From Meconema thalassinum (lineage: Eukaryota > Arthropoda > Insecta > Orthoptera > Tettigoniidae): a stretch of 64,000 nucleotides of DNA. The translations under genes were made by a program, and so were the position numbers. Location: the NCBI GenBank assembly GCA_946902985.2, contig OX336388.2, forward strand, positions 294,664,526 to 294,728,525, read 5' to 3'. Numbering within the stretch: the stretch's first letter is position 1; each line of letters begins with the position of its first letter. The notes below the pieces were generated by a model. It was not told the origin of the DNA, did no database searches, and saw only the letters and a list, made by a program, of their open reading frames with translations. Shown in pieces: positions 1-12,179 of this stretch.

Positions 1-466
1 TTCAAACCCGGCCGAAGACGTTGGATTTTTTAAGAGCGTTAAAATCCCTCAGTATGCCTTCCTTCGGAGGGGAAGTAAAGCCTGCTGTCCCATGTCATAG
101 ATTTATGGCATGTTAAAGAACCTTCCACTAATTGCACCTGTGTGAAGCTAAATTGGATAGGTTAAGAATGTAAACAACGCTCTTAGGTTTCTATGTTCGT
201 TGCCAAGAGCCGACTGCGGTGGCGTGTAATAGCTAAGTTCTGAACTTGGCCTAGTAATCGTTGACGGTGGCGCTTGACGGCAAAAGTAGGAACTATTTGA
301 TAAATTCTAAGTTGCAGTACTTAAATTTAAAAAAAACAGATAACACACACTAATACAGCCATCACAATTAACACCGGTTATCAGACAGATTCTACACACA
401 CCCAGAGTACACGGGGCTACATGACCGCGTTGTCGGAGCCCCTAAACTTATGAACAACCAACCAAG
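1..466 (+). mobile_element. SINE-A, tRNA-derived, cut by window edge
   Basis: The window opens inside the B-box of a tRNA-like head (TTCAAACCCGG) and then follows the body seen in the full copy at 43969-44499. It ends in a short tail of AACCAACCAA type. The A-box half lies outside the window. At least five other copies or fragments occur here, so this is an abundant family. Confidence 0.8.
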
Positions 467-550
467 TGGCAGGAAAACCTTTCTGGAGTCTTATAAAGAA
501 TCATACAGAGTCGACCCCACTTGAGTGGGAAAAGACGAAGCAAAAGAAGA

Positions 551-728
551 CAGGGTCATTACCTATGTGCGCCCCGATAAACACAGCAAGCTAAGCCGGT
601 TTTGACTGGCGCAGATCGCAGGCGCGCGTACACGGTTCAGCCGCTGGTGGCGCGCACTTTTTACACGTTTACCAAACATGTTCAATAATGTGTGCATACA
701 GTGCTGAATATGTCCCCCATCTCTTGTA
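551..728 (-). mobile_element. End fragment of the miniature Tc-like element
   Basis: This matches the left end of the element at 39832-40467 (terminal TCATTAYCTWTGTGCG, then the GC-rich stretch with GGCGCGCGTACACGG). The copy stops where SINE-D begins, so it is truncated. No transposase sequence remains. The open frame across it is a shadow. Confidence 0.65.
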
Positions 729-1062
729 ACGCTTGCCATGGTGGGTGAGTCGTGTCGGCCTACAAACCCCCAAGCTTGCAGGTTCGCTCCTGGCCGTGGT
801 AAGTGATTCTTGAAAGGCGGCGATGTTGGCATGTCAAAGAACCCATTTGAATGCAGTAGGCCGTGTTCATAATGGCAAAATTAAGCTCGGGAGTTTCCGC
901 CAACTAGAAAGCGCTATAGTGTTCAAGGAGCTTAGATATCTAACCTACTTGACTTTCATAGTGCTTCAAGGAACAATGAAATTCGACATGCAAACTACCC
1001 TTTGCGTGTCAAATAACAAAGCTTGCACCCGGCACCGAGGCCATACGATATTATTATGATTA
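729..1062 (+). mobile_element. SINE-D, tRNA-derived
   Basis: The head carries an A-box-like GGTGGGTGAGT and a B-box-like AGGTTCGCTCCTGG. The ~270 bp body is shared with 52690-53078 (minus) and 59552-59905 (plus). It ends in an ATT-rich tail that runs directly into repeat C. Confidence 0.75.
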
Positions 1063-1063
1063 T

Positions 1064-1925
1064 TATTACTAGCAACCCCCTCGGCTTCGCCCGGGAACAG
1101 TTATGAATGCATTACGTGATAAGCGCGTTTTTTTTTTCAATGTCAATGAACTACGACCAATATCCGTTTTACGTCTCGGCATGACGGTTTTAAATCACTG
1201 ACTGGAGTAGTAATTATATTATCATGGAGATGCATGTGCAACAAATTCTTGTCAGACGTAATTTAAGAATGGCGAGTTGCATGAAACACAAATCCCCCTT
1301 CCGCCCAATCTTAACTTGACTGTGAATTTTGCGGAACGAAAAGTTCACAGGCGAAATTAAGAAAAGCCGAGTTGCACTTCCAGGGAAACTCCAAACACAA
1401 TCACTCTTCTCTAAAGTTTTTAACTCATCACGACTCCACAGTTTGCTGCTGGCTGTAATTGGGGCAATAAGCTCGCCCGCTAGCTAAGCTGTAACTGGGG
1501 TGATAGACTCGCCCCTAGCTAGCTCGTAAACTGTCGCCTCAGTAACTGAATGGAGATTGCTGGATGAAATGAAAACATAAAAACACTTATAGTAGGCGAT
1601 GTATTGAAGATAGAGATATGATCTCCCGGGCTTTCTTTTGTAGAACTTTTCTTGCTGAACAATGCTTACACTCATAGTATAACTTATAGATATTGTTAAC
1701 GGTTTGCCCAGCGTAAGCTTAAAAAGCGCACGGACGCTAGTTTATTTTTCGACCTTTTCACTGAAATCGTTAGTGCTTGACTTCCTTTGGTCATAAATAA
1801 TTTTCTACAGAAACCTTCCTCGAGATATCCTTTACAGAATGGTGAAAACCGCATCAAAATACATTCAGTGGTTCTCGAGATTACCCGTGACTTCCAAGAA
1901 TCGGGGACTTAGTTTTATACTAAGT
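1064..1925 (+). repeat. Repeat C, copy 1
   Basis: It starts with ACTAGCA followed by CGGCTTCGCCCGGG and ends with GGGACTTAGTTTTATACTAAG. The same start, body and end recur at 48750-49608 and 58633-60030. There is no coding capacity. The class is unsettled: the ends are not TIRs and no target duplication is obvious. Confidence 0.7.
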
Positions 1926-1948
1926 GGAGATTATACGCCAATCAGTAT

Positions 1949-2690
1949 AATTTAATAATCCCCCTTCCGTCCAATCTTAAATTGACTGTGAATTTTGCGG
2001 AACGAAAAGTTCACAGGCGAAATGAGAGTTGGACTTCCAGGGAATGGCGAGGTTAATGAAATTCGAATCCCCCTTCCGTCCAATCTTAACTTGGCTGTGT
2101 TTCAAAGGCGAAATGAAGAAAACCCGAGTTGTACTTCCAGGGAAACTCCAAACACAACCACCCTTCTCAGAAGTCTTAACTCAACACGACTCAATGGTTT
2201 GCTGGTGGCTGTATTTGGGGCAATAGGTTCGCCCGCTAGCTAGGCTGTAACGGGGATGATAGACTCGCCCTTAGCTAGCTCGTAAACTGTCGCCTCAGTA
2301 GTTTAATGGACATGGTTGGAAGGAATTAAAACGTAAAAGCACTTATAGTGGGCGATGTATTGAAAATAGACATATGCTTTCGCGGACTTTTTTGTGGAAC
2401 TTTTCATGCTGAACAATTCTTACACCCATAGTATTTAGATATTTTTAACAGTTGGCCCAGCGTAAGCTTACAAAGCGCTCTGACGCCAGGGTTTTTTTTT
2501 TCGAATTTTCCACTGAAATCGTTACTACTCGGCTTCCTTTTATCATAAATAAATTATTTTCTACAGAAATCATCCTCGAGATATCCTTTACAGAATGGTG
2601 AAAATCGCATCAAAATCCATCCAGTGGTTCTCGAGTTTACCCGTAACATCCAAGAATCGGGGACTTTGTTTTATACTAAGTAGAGATTAT
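1949..2690 (+). repeat. Repeat C, copy 2, 5'-truncated and internally duplicated
   Basis: It lacks the GGCTTCGCCCG start and begins at the internal CCCCCTTCCGTCCAATC segment, which appears twice within the first 150 bp. It ends like copy 1 (GGGACTTTGTTTTATACTAAG). It sits directly after copy 1 in the same orientation. Confidence 0.65.
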
Positions 2691-2696
2691 TATCTC

Positions 2697-3282
2697 TAGT
2701 AACACACACGAGGGATTATGGCAGCAGCGTCCAGACTATTTCACACTGTGCAAAGTCGCACACCTGACACACCTGTGAATGCATAGTGCAGAGTCGTGCT
2801 AGGCGTGGTGTCGGTTCGGTAGACAAGAGTGCGCGCTCATTATGGGAGGGACGGACGTATCTGTTTCCCCATAATGAATTTCCTCGCCTTCATCACGAGG
2901 CCGCCAAACTTATGAGTAGACCTATGTTCGGTTCTACCTATGTAGCGTATGTTAAATACTTTTTTCGATATTAAAACGTAACAAAACAAGGTTCCGAGCA
3001 GGCATTTCAGATGAGAAGTTGTTTACGCTTGTCTGTAACACGCTCATTCGCGCCTAATTGTAACAAGTTTCTTAACGCACACAAACAAGGCTTACTGCAA
3101 ATGGGAACAGCAATAAACATTAGTTTTATCAGCCAACATGTACGGAACTAGTTTTAAATTGGTGTGTGAAATTAGTTGTACGTTTGCCATTGTAGAAACA
3201 TTATGTATTTTATCTTTCAGTGAAGCTGTTATTGTGTGAGATGAGATTTGGCACAGCGGAAATACTATGTATGTTGTATTTT
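2697..3282. other. Unassigned sequence
   Basis: I see no gene, tRNA head, terminal repeat or similarity to the other repeats in the window. Open frames are short and unconvincing. Confidence 0.4.
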
Positions 3283-4687
3283 TAGCCTACTTTTCACATT
3301 TTGCAAAAATGAGGAAAAAGTAGACTTATGAGATCGGGCAAATGTGTGTCTGTCTGTCTGTCTGGCTGGCTGTGTGTGGTCCCCCCCCCCCCCCCTATCA
3401 ACTCCTAAACGGCTGCAGCAATCGAAACAAAATTTGGTAGCAGTAAAGATCTATACCTGAATATCTCACGGCCATATTTGAAAATGATGTCAGTGCTACC
3501 AACTGCTAAAAAATCGCAATTGAAATTTGAGCTCCATGTTGGATATCTTGGAAAGTATGAATGGGAGCTATTTCAAAATTGGCACACGTACAGACCATAA
3601 TATTTCAGTTTAATTTCCAGGAGGCCAAACATGGCAATGTTGCCAAAATGATTATAAGCCTCCTGATAGGTCCAATTTTTAAATGCATATAAATAACTTC
3701 TACACTATCAATTGGAATTCAACCAAATTTCGTATGTTGTATGTGTACATAACCAGATATGAGTGAGCGTATTCTTAAGACCTACCAGGGCTGCCAACTG
3801 TTAATAAATGCTCCTAATTTATTTTATCCAAATACCAATATATCAGAAAGTATGCAAGCCGACTGCTTTAAACTATGCACACGTATAGTACCTGACATTC
3901 TGTATTAATTTGGAGTAACTTATATACGTCAGTGCTACCAACATGATTCTAAGCCTGCTGACAGGTCCAACTTTAAATAAATGTAACTTCCATACTATCA
4001 TTTGGATTTCAACCAAATTTCGTATGTGCTATGTGTACCATAACAGATATGACTATGCGTATTCTAAGGAGCAACCAGGGCTGCCAACTGTTAATAGGTG
4101 CTGTCCCTATTTTTGTTACCCTAATATCAATATATCAGAAAGTATGCAAGCCAATAGCTCTAAACTTTGCACACGTATAGTACCTGGCATTCTAGACGAA
4201 TTTGAAGTAACTAATATACGTCAGTGCTGCCAACATGATTCTAAGCCTGCTGATAGGTCCAATTTTAAAATGCATGTAACTTCTATACTAACTAATGGAT
4301 TTCATTCAAAATTGGCACAACAATAGATCATATTATTTCAGATTATTTCTGACCAATAGATGCATGACATTGTTGCCAACATGATTTTACGCGCGCTGTT
4401 AGATCCAATGTTTAACTGCATGTAACGTCCATGCTATTCATTGGACTTCAACCAAATTTTGTATTTTGTACCTTAAGAGATGGAACTAAGAATATATTCA
4501 GTCATCAGGGCTGCCAACTGTAGTGCTCTATTAGGCTACATTATGCCAGGTATACAGTATTTCGAACTAATTGGAAATTTCGATATTAGCAACTTAATTT
4601 CGTCATTATTCTAGATAGGTTCATATTCTGTAGAATAATCATTGGCATGAAAAGCAGGCTGTATAGTTCTTCACGGAACTTCTTGTT
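3283..4687 (+). repeat. Repeat B, copy 1
   Basis: It begins TAGCCTACTTTTC, has a GTCT microsatellite and a C-run near 3345-3395, and ends with an AGTTCTTCACGGAAC segment. Inside are several diverged ~290 bp units, each with a phrase such as CAGGGCTGCCAACTG and TCTAAGCCTGCTGA. It is the same element as 6477-7900 and the inverted 8200-9608. Non-coding. Confidence 0.75.
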
Positions 4688-4901
4688 CCCTTTTGCATAG
4701 GAAGGGAGACATGTACATGAATGACTACACATTTTGTTCGTGAAACAGTCCAGAGTTAACGTGAACATAATTTTGAAAGGAAACGTTTTGCTGCTCTTTA
4801 CTAGCCCCCTCCCTTTATATGACAATCAATTTGATTAAAGAAAAATAATATAAAAAAAAACACAAAAGTCTGGGGCTTTTCAGTCGGCCAACACGAGAAG
4901 G

Positions 4902-5120
4902 TTGGACAAAGTTAGAAATGAAGTGATTAGGAGACGACTTAGCGTGGTGCAAGTTTCTGAGAAAGTCAGAGAAGCTGGCCTCAGATGGTATGGCCATGTT
5001 AAGAGAAGAGATGAAGATTATGTGGGTAATAGGATGATGGAAATGCTTCCACCAGGGAAACGGAGTCGAGGACGACCAAAAGGGCGTTGGATGGACAGCA
5101 TTCAAGAAAGCATGAAGTAG
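4902..5120 (+). pseudogene. LINE reverse-transcriptase C-terminal fragment
   Basis: A 72-residue frame carries the C-terminal signature seen in many insect non-LTR retrotransposons: a REAGLRWYGHVKRR stretch followed by a glycine/arginine-rich GKRSRGRPKGRWMDSI. The RT catalytic domain is absent. It ends in TAG and is followed within 50 bp by the hammerhead-bearing repeat. The family call is from recognition of this motif; the clade (RTE-like or related) is uncertain. Confidence 0.65.
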
Positions 5121-5164
5121 CGGGGGCTTGTGGAGGAAATGGTCTAGATATACTACATTTAGCA

Positions 5165-5400
5165 TACACCGACAGTTGAATTACCAATACTGCAACTAAA
5201 TAATTGTACATATTGTAAATATTTTTCACCTGTATTCTCAAACATAGATGTTATAGCCTAAGTGTAATGGATCTGATGATGATCGCTTGACGATCGAAAC
5301 TGGTCATCCTATTGTATATATTAATCTCATGTAATTTATTTCAGGATTAGGGCATAACCCAGCTCTTTTTGGGTGCATTCGTGTTGACCTACTGAAAAGC
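5165..5400 (+). repeat. Hammerhead-bearing repeat, copy 1
   Basis: This shares its sequence with 22385-22770 and 36780-37140: an upstream part with CTGCAACTAAATAA and GTACATRTTGTAA, the hammerhead-like core at 5269-5309, then a downstream part with TTTCAGGATTAGGG and TGTTGACCTACTGAAAAGC. No coding capacity. Function unknown. Confidence 0.65.
5269..5309 (+). ncRNA. Candidate hammerhead ribozyme motif (Penelope type)
   Basis: In order: GGAT (stem I), CTGATGA (core), one T, a perfect 5-bp stem GATCG/CGATC with loop CTTGA, GAAAC (core), TG, GTC (cleavage triplet), ATCC (pairs with GGAT). An AAT/ATT pair extends stem I past one bulge. All invariant core bases are present. The two-base loop of stem III matches the compact hammerheads of Penelope-like elements as I know them. 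Activity is inferred, not shown. Confidence 0.6.
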
Positions 5401-5639
5401 ACCGAACTTTTGTTTACTTAGGCAACACTGAAAAATGGCTTCAAACCCCACAATGAAAAATAATATTTCATGAACAATAAATTCGGTGTTCTTGCTACGT
5501 TGCAAGCTAAATGACCTCTACACGTTTCTTGAACGATGACACTCCCTCACCGCGCGGAGTGGAGAGGAAGTAAGGACGTACGGAAGGGAGGGGATGCACA
5601 CCTGCTATTCTGAGATACACGCTGACTGCACCGTGCGGC

Positions 5640-6430
5640 TTGAGCTCGGACGGTGCTGGATTATGTTATCCAGGGAAGGCTGCTACAGGCAATCAAAAGT
5701 ATTTATGTTGATGATCAGGCTGCAGTGAGAGCTGAGTTCTTGGTTCAAGATTGTTACAGGAGTGAGGCAAGGTTGTAATCACTCACCACTACTTTTCATT
5801 TCATATATGAACCATTTGCTGAAAGACACACTGGCTAGTGGGATTTAATTAGAAGGAAACTAGGTAAGTAGTCTGACCTATGCTGGTGGCCTGGTTGTAA
5901 TGGCCGACTCCGTCGAAAGCTTGCTAACCAACATGTTAGAACGTGAACAGAAATGTCGGGAGTATGGTATGAAGATCCAAAGAGGCAAGAAGAGAGCCGC
6001 ATATTAAATTAAATGGGAAAGAATATCAAAGAGTAGAATAATTCAAATATTTGGGCTCAATAATAACGGAGGATAACAGAACACCAGTGGAAATACAAGA
6101 AAGAATAAAAAGTGGAAATAGATGCTATTAAAAGGCTGACATAGAAATGAACACGCTATTTGAAGCTGTTCGTATGAGCCGACTCAGGGTTCATGTGAAA
6201 AGAACACAGGATGAGAGATTTCCTAAAGGGTTAATGAGTTCGGCTATAGAGGGTAAGAGAAGTAGAGGTAGACCTAGGAGGTGATGGTTAGATTCAGTGT
6301 TGAGGTGTAGAAGAAAAGGAGGCCGCAGTGCTAACGGCTAATAGGGGTTCATGTGGATGACTTGTTCGCAAACAGAGGCTTGCAGACTACAGTAGACTGG
6401 ACGCTGAAAGGCGAAACTGTCTCGAATAAA
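5640..6430 (+). pseudogene. Degenerate LINE reverse transcriptase
   Basis: Read across frames, this gives RT pieces in the right order: a QAIKSIYVDDQAAVRA segment, a GVRQGC-like site now broken by a stop, then further on FKYLGSIITEDNRTP with VEIQERIKSGNRCY, and finally a C-terminal GKRSRGRPRR with WLDSV. Frameshifts and stops interrupt it throughout. It is an old, dead non-LTR retrotransposon fragment. Confidence 0.65.
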
Positions 6431-6476
6431 TGAATGAATTTATTGTCTATTCGTTTGTCCGTTTTTTAGCCTACTT

Positions 6477-7900
6477 TTCACATTTTGCAAAAATGAGTAA
6501 AAAGTAGACTTATGAGATTGGGCAAATGTGTGTCTGTCTGTTTGTCCTTCTGTCTGTCTGGCTGGCTGTGTGTGCGTGCCCCCCCCCCCCCTTTTTTCAA
6601 CTCCTAAACGGCTACAGCAATCGAAACCAAATTTGGTAGGAGTAAATATCTATACCTCAATATCTCACGGCCATATTTGAAAATGATGTCAGTGCTACCA
6701 ACTGCTGAAAAATCACAATTGAAATTTGAGCTCCATGTTGGATATCATGGAAGGTATGAATGGGAGCTTTTTCAAAATTGGCACACGTATAGATAATAAT
6801 ATTGCAGTTTAATTTCCAGGAGGCCATTCATGGCAGTGTTGCCAAAATGATTCTAAGCCTGCTGGTAGGTCCAAATTTTTAATGCACATAACTTCTACAC
6901 TATCAATTGGATTTCAACCAAATTTCGTATGTGCTATGTGTACATAAACAGATATGACTGGGCGTATTCTTAAGAGCCACCAGGGCTGCCAACTGTTAAT
7001 AAATGCTCTCAATTTTTTAAAACCAAATACTCATATATCAGAAAGTATGCAAGCCGACAGCTTGAAACTATGCACACGTATAGTACCTGACATTCTATAT
7101 TAATTTGGAGTAACTTATATACCTCAGTGCTACCAACATGATTCTAGGCCTGCTGAGAGGTCCAACTTTAAATACATATAACTTCTATACTATCATTTGG
7201 ATTTCAACCAAAATTCGTGTGTGCTATGTGTACTATAACAGATATGACTATGCCGATTCTTAAGAGTAACCAGGGCTGCCATCTGTTAATAAATACTGTC
7301 TCTATTTTTGTTACCCTAATATCAATATATCAGAAAGTGTGCAAGCCAATAGCTCTAAACTTTGCACACGTATAGTACCTGGCATTCTAGATAAATTTGG
7401 AGTAACTAATATAGGCCTACGCCAGTGCTGCCAACATGATTCTAAGCCTGCTGATAGGTCCAATTTTAAAATGATTGTAACTTCTATACTAACTAATGGA
7501 TTTCATTCAAAATTGAGACAACAATAGATCATATTATTTCAGATTATTTCTGACAAATACATGTATGTTATTGTTGCCAGCATAATTTTACGCGCGCAGT
7601 TAGATCCAATGTTTAACTGCATGTAACGTCCATGCTATCCATTGGACTTCAACCAAATTTTGTATTCTGTACCTTAAGAGATGGAACTAAGAATATATTC
7701 AGTCACCAGGGCTGCCAACTGTAGTTCTCTAAGAGGCTACATTATGCCAGGTATACAGTATTTCGAACTAATTAGAAATTTCGATATTACCAACCTAATC
7801 TCGTCATTATTCTAGATTGATCCATATAGATTAATCATTGGCATGAATCTTAAATTTTAAGAAAAGTAGGCTCTTTAGTTCGTCACGGAACTTCTTGTTG
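6477..7900 (+). repeat. Repeat B, copy 2
   Basis: This is collinear with copy 1: TAGCCTACTTTTC start, GTCT microsatellite and C-run near 6530-6590, internal ~290 bp units, and the CTTTAGTTCGTCACGGAAC end. With the inverted copy at 8200-9608 it forms a large palindrome around a 300 bp spacer. Confidence 0.8.
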
Positions 7901-8199
7901 TTTTGTCTGTTTAGTTTTTTTTAGTTACTAGCACAAGTGCCCGGCTTCGCCCGGTTGATTTATTTGTTTTATCGATGATAATGAACACTACTACAGAACT
8001 GGCACATGATACTTAAACTAACAGAAAATAAAATTTAAAAATATAACTTTTTGTGGTGGTGGTGATGGTGGTGATGGTGGTGGTGGTGGTGATAAGTAGT
8101 ACACTAAGGTAATTTTTCCGTAATGATAATGATAATAATGAATAGGTAGAATGCTATTTACTAACTACAGTACTGACACATGATATTTACAAACGAATT

Positions 8200-9608
8200 A
8201 AAAACAAGAAGTTCCGTGACGAACTAAAGAGCCTACTTTTCTTAAAATTTAAGATTCATCGATATGGATCTATCTAGAATAATGACGAAATTAAGTTGGT
8301 AATATCGAAATTTCTAATTAGTACGAAATACTGTATACCTGGCATAATGTAGCCTAATAGAGCACTACAGTTGGCAGCCCAGTGACTGAATATATTCTTA
8401 GTTCCATCTCTTAAGGTACAGAATACAAAATTTGGTTGGAGTCCAATGAATAGCATGGACGTTACATGCAGTTAAACATTGGATCTAACAGCGCGTAAAA
8501 TCATGTTGGCAACAGTGTCATGCATGTATTGGTCAGAAATAATCTGAAATAATGTGATCAATTGTTGTGCCAATTTTGAATGAAATCCATTAGTTAGGAT
8601 AGAAGTTACATGCATTTTAAAATTGGACCTATCAGCAGGCTTAGAATCATGTTGTCAGCACTGACGTATATTAGTTACTCCAAAGTAATCTAGAATGCCA
8701 GGTACTATACGTGTGCAAAGTTTAGAGCTATTGGCTTGCATTCTTTCTGATATATTGATATTAGGGTAACAAAATTAGAGACAGCATTTATTAACAGTTG
8801 GCAGCCCTGGTTGCTCTTAAGAATACGCATAGTTATAGCTGTTATGGTACACATAGCACATACGACATTTGGTTGAAATCCAAATGATAGTATGGAAATT
8901 ACATGTATTTAAAGTTGGACCTCTCAGCAGGCTTAGAATCATGTTGGTAGCACTGACGTTTATAAGTTACTCCAAATTAATATAGAATGTCATGTACTAT
9001 ACGTGTGCATAGTTTAAAGCTGTCGGCTTGCATACTTTCTCATATATATTGGTATTTGGATAAAATAAATTAAGAGCATTTTTAATAGTTGGCAGCACTG
9101 GTGGTTCATGAGAATATGTTCAGTCATATCTGGTAATGTACACATACAACATACGAAATTTGGTTGAATTCCAATATATAGTGTAGAAGTTATATGCCTT
9201 TAAATATTGGACCTATCAGTAGGCTTATAATCATTTTGGCAACACTGCCATGTATGGCCTTCTGGAAATTAAACTGCTATATTATTATCTATATGTGTGC
9301 CAATTTTGAAATAGCTCCCATTCATACCTTCCAGGATATCCAACATGGAGCTCAAATTTCAATTGTGATTTTTCAGCAGTTGGTAGCACTGACATCATTT
9401 TCAAATATGGCCGTGAGATATTCAGGTATAGATCTTTACTCCTACCAAATTTTATTTCGATTGCTCCAGCCGTTTAGGAGTTGATAGGGGGACACACACA
9501 CACAGCCAGACAGACAGAAGGACAGACAGACAGACAGACACACATTTTCCCGGATCTATCTCACAAGACTACTTTTTCCTCATTTTTGCAAAATGTGAAA
9601 AGTAGGCT
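8200..9608 (-). repeat. Repeat B, copy 3, inserted in repeat E
   Basis: It is the reverse of copies 1 and 2. The copy of repeat E at 47.6 kb is uninterrupted at this point: there ACGAATT runs on through TCT to AAAAATGATTAG, while here repeat B sits between ACGAATT and AAAAATGATTAG. That gives its insertion limits directly. Confidence 0.8.
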
Positions 9609-10159
9609 AAAAATGATTAGAAAGAGGAGTAAGTGAAATAAAAGACACTGCCTAGGGCCTATATCTCATTGTCTGTTAGAAAAGTAGAGATCAATAGTGT
9701 CGTGTTTTGTCGCATAGCGCTGTAGGAAAATAATCAGAGCACTTTGGAAAACTTAGGCTGTCCCAAGCTCCTGAGGTAGCAATAGTGTCATTTATCGCCA
9801 GATAGCGCTCAAGAATAAGGATCGGGATAAATGAAAGTAAATTTGAAAGCACCAACGCGTATTGCAGCTGATAACCTCAATGTACTGCACCAACACCATC
9901 GCACTTACTGTAGGCTATACAGAGGCATAATATTTTCATGATGATAACTGTTTTAAAGGACCTAAGAAATCTTTTTGCACTAATTACTCCCCGTGACTAC
10001 AATTTATAAGCAGCGCAAGATGTAACCATTTTCGCAATTCTGTACCAGGACACTGGTAGGGGCGACCCGCATTGCCAGCCAACAATAGACTTATTAAAAT
10101 ATTCTTCCAGTTACACTACTACGGACATGAATGGTTCTAGGGCCTAAAATCGTGGTTTT

Positions 10160-10344
10160 ACCGGCCGCGGTGGCCGAGAGCGTTAAAGCGCTACCTCGTG
10201 CCTCGCTGGCATCTGGCAAATACCGGGAGGGTTCCTTTCAATAGGTCCACGGCCGATTTCCTTCCAATATCCCTTCCCTGACCCGTCCTGAAAAGAAAAG
10301 TACATGGCCATTGGCTGCATTAATTAATAATTTAATAAAAAAAA
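10160..10344 (+). mobile_element. SINE-J, short tRNA-like SINE
   Basis: The 5' part (GCGGTGGCCGAGAGCG) resembles a tRNA A-box region; a B-box is weak. It ends in an A-rich tail and is flanked by near-identical TCGTGGTTTT and TCGTGTTTTT, a likely target duplication. The inverted copy of repeat E at 47.1 kb has the uninterrupted site. Confidence 0.6.
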
Positions 10345-10379
10345 GTCGTGTTTTTCAAGTTTATTTTGTCTGTTATTCT

Positions 10380-12100
10380 AAATGTAGGAAATGGAGAAGG
10401 TGTCCAAAATATCAAGTGGACAGTGTTACCAGCAGGGTCACAAAGGGTAAGTATACAAAATTTGGTTCAGATCGGTAAAACGGTGTAGATTTGTGCCACA
10501 GGGCCTAAATGCAGGTAATGGAGTGGTCTGACCAAAATTTAAAGTGGACAGTGTTACTCGTCGCCGGCCCCGTGGTGTTGGGGTAGCGCGCCTGCCTCTC
10601 AGCCGGAGGCCCCGGGTTCGATCCCCGGCTCCGTCAGGGATTTTAAAACTGACGTGAGGGTTGGAACGGGGTGAACTCAGCCTCGTGAGGACAATTGAGT
10701 AGCTGTCTGACAGTGAGACACTGCCCCGGTCACGAAAACCAAGATTAACGCCCAAGGGGACCCGACGCTGACCACGCGTCACTCCAAAATCTGCAGGCCA
10801 ATTGGCTGGGCAGCGGTCGCTTGGTAGGCCTAGGCCCTTCAAGGGCTGTAGTGCCACGGGGTTAGGTTAGTTAGTGTTACTCGTCGGGTTCCAAAGGGTA
10901 AGTACATAAAGTTTGGTTCAGATCGGTGAAACGGTCTAGATTTGTGCCAAAGGGCCTAAATGCAGGGAATGGAGTGGTCTGTCTGAAATTTTAAGTAGGC
11001 AGTGTTACCCGCAGGGTTACAAAGGGTAAGTATACAAAATTTGGTTCAGATCGGTAGATTTTTTCCAAAGGGCCAAAATGCTGGGAATGGAGTGGTCTGT
11101 CCGTAATTTAAAGTGGGCAGTGTTACCCGCAGGATTCCAAAGGGTAAGTATATACAAAATTGGATTCAGATCGGTGAAACGGTGTAGATTTTTGTCAAAG
11201 GGCCTAAATGCAGGGAATGGTGAGGTCTGTCCGAAATTGAAGCAGACATTGTTACTCGTCGGATTCTAAAGGGTAAGTATGTAAAATTTGGTTCAGATCG
11301 GTGAAACGGGGTAGATTTTTGCTAAAGGGTCTAAATGCAGGAAATGGAGTGGTTTGTCCGAAATTGAAAGTGGACTGTCACCCGCAGGGTTCCAATGGGT
11401 AATTATATACAACATTGGATTCAGATCGGTGAAACAGTGTAGATTTTTGCTAAAGGGCCTAAATACAGGGAATGGAGTGGTTTGTCCGAAATTGAAAGTG
11501 GACAGTGTCACCCGCAGGGTTCCAAAGGGTAAGTATATACAAAATTGGATTCAGATCGGTGAAACGGTGTAGATTTTTGCTAAAGGGCCTAAATGCAGGG
11601 AATGGTGAGGTCTGTCCGAAATTGAAGCAAACATTGTTAAATTTACTCGTCGGATTCCAAATGGTAAGTATGTGAAATTTGGTTCAGATCGGTGAAACGG
11701 TGTAGCTTCGTGCCAAAAGGCCTAAATGCTGGGAATGGAGTGGTCTACCCGAAATTTCAAGCAGACAGTGTTACCCGCAGGGATCCAAAGGGAAAGTATA
11801 CATATTTTGGTTCAAATTAGTGAAATGGTGTAGATTTGTGCTAAAGGGCCTACATGCAGGGAATAGAGTGGTTTGTCCGAAATTTCAAGCTGACAGTTCC
11901 AAAGTTGGAGTTGGAGTTGGAGTTCCAAAGGGTAAGTGTATACATTTTGGTTCAGATCAGTGAAAAGGCGTAGATTTGTGCCAAAGGGCCTAAATGCAGG
12001 AAATGGAGTGGTCTGTCCGAAATTGAAAGTGGACAGTGTTACCCGAAGGGTAAGTACAGTATATTCTACAAATTTGGTTCAGATCAGTGAAACGGTGTTG
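10380..12100 (+). repeat. ~125 bp tandem array of repeat E
   Basis: About eleven diverged units, each with AAATGCAGGGAATGGAGTGG, a CCGAAATT segment, GGTAAGTATA and TTTGGTTCAGATCGGTGAAA. Unit starts fall near 10384, 10510, 10959, 11076, 11206, 11332, 11459, 11590, 11724, 11850 and 11990. SINE-K interrupts the second unit. Open frames across it are by-products. Confidence 0.85.
10564..10872 (+). mobile_element. SINE-K, tRNA-derived, with exact target duplication
   Basis: The head reads like a tRNA: GTGGTGTTGGGGTAGCGCG (A-box region) and CCGGGTTCGATCCCCGG (B-box and T-arm). The body is ~240 bp. It is flanked by the exact 14-base duplication AGTGTTACTCGTCG at 10550-10563 and 10873-10886, inside a unit of the tandem array, so it arrived after the array formed. 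Confidence 0.9.
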
Positions 12101-12179
12101 AATTGTATAAATAACAGACAGACAAACATTGAGCTTTATACAACGTTGTATAAACGTAGGCCTATATAGATATTGTTTA

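Larger units (their letters stand above)
7925..12170 (+). repeat. Composite repeat E, copy 1
   Basis: It begins ACTAGCACAAGTG then CCCGGCTTCGCCCGG, passes a GGT microsatellite near 8054-8095, and ends in a ~125 bp tandem array. An inverted copy lies at 45600-47937, and the order of its segments matches. Compared with that copy, this one carries three insertions: repeat B (8200-9608), SINE-J (10160-10344) and SINE-K (10564-10872). No coding frame found. Confidence 0.75.

Noticed and set aside
10564..10640. Possible functional tRNA genes at SINE heads (here and at 43969, 50826, 57468, 60740)
   Set aside because: Each is joined to a repeated SINE body and has no good acceptor stem or recognisable anticodon loop, so they are SINE promoters rather than tRNA genes.
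10438..12169. Open frames of 60-140 residues across the ~125 bp array
   Set aside because: They translate the tandem units and SINE-K and lack any domain.
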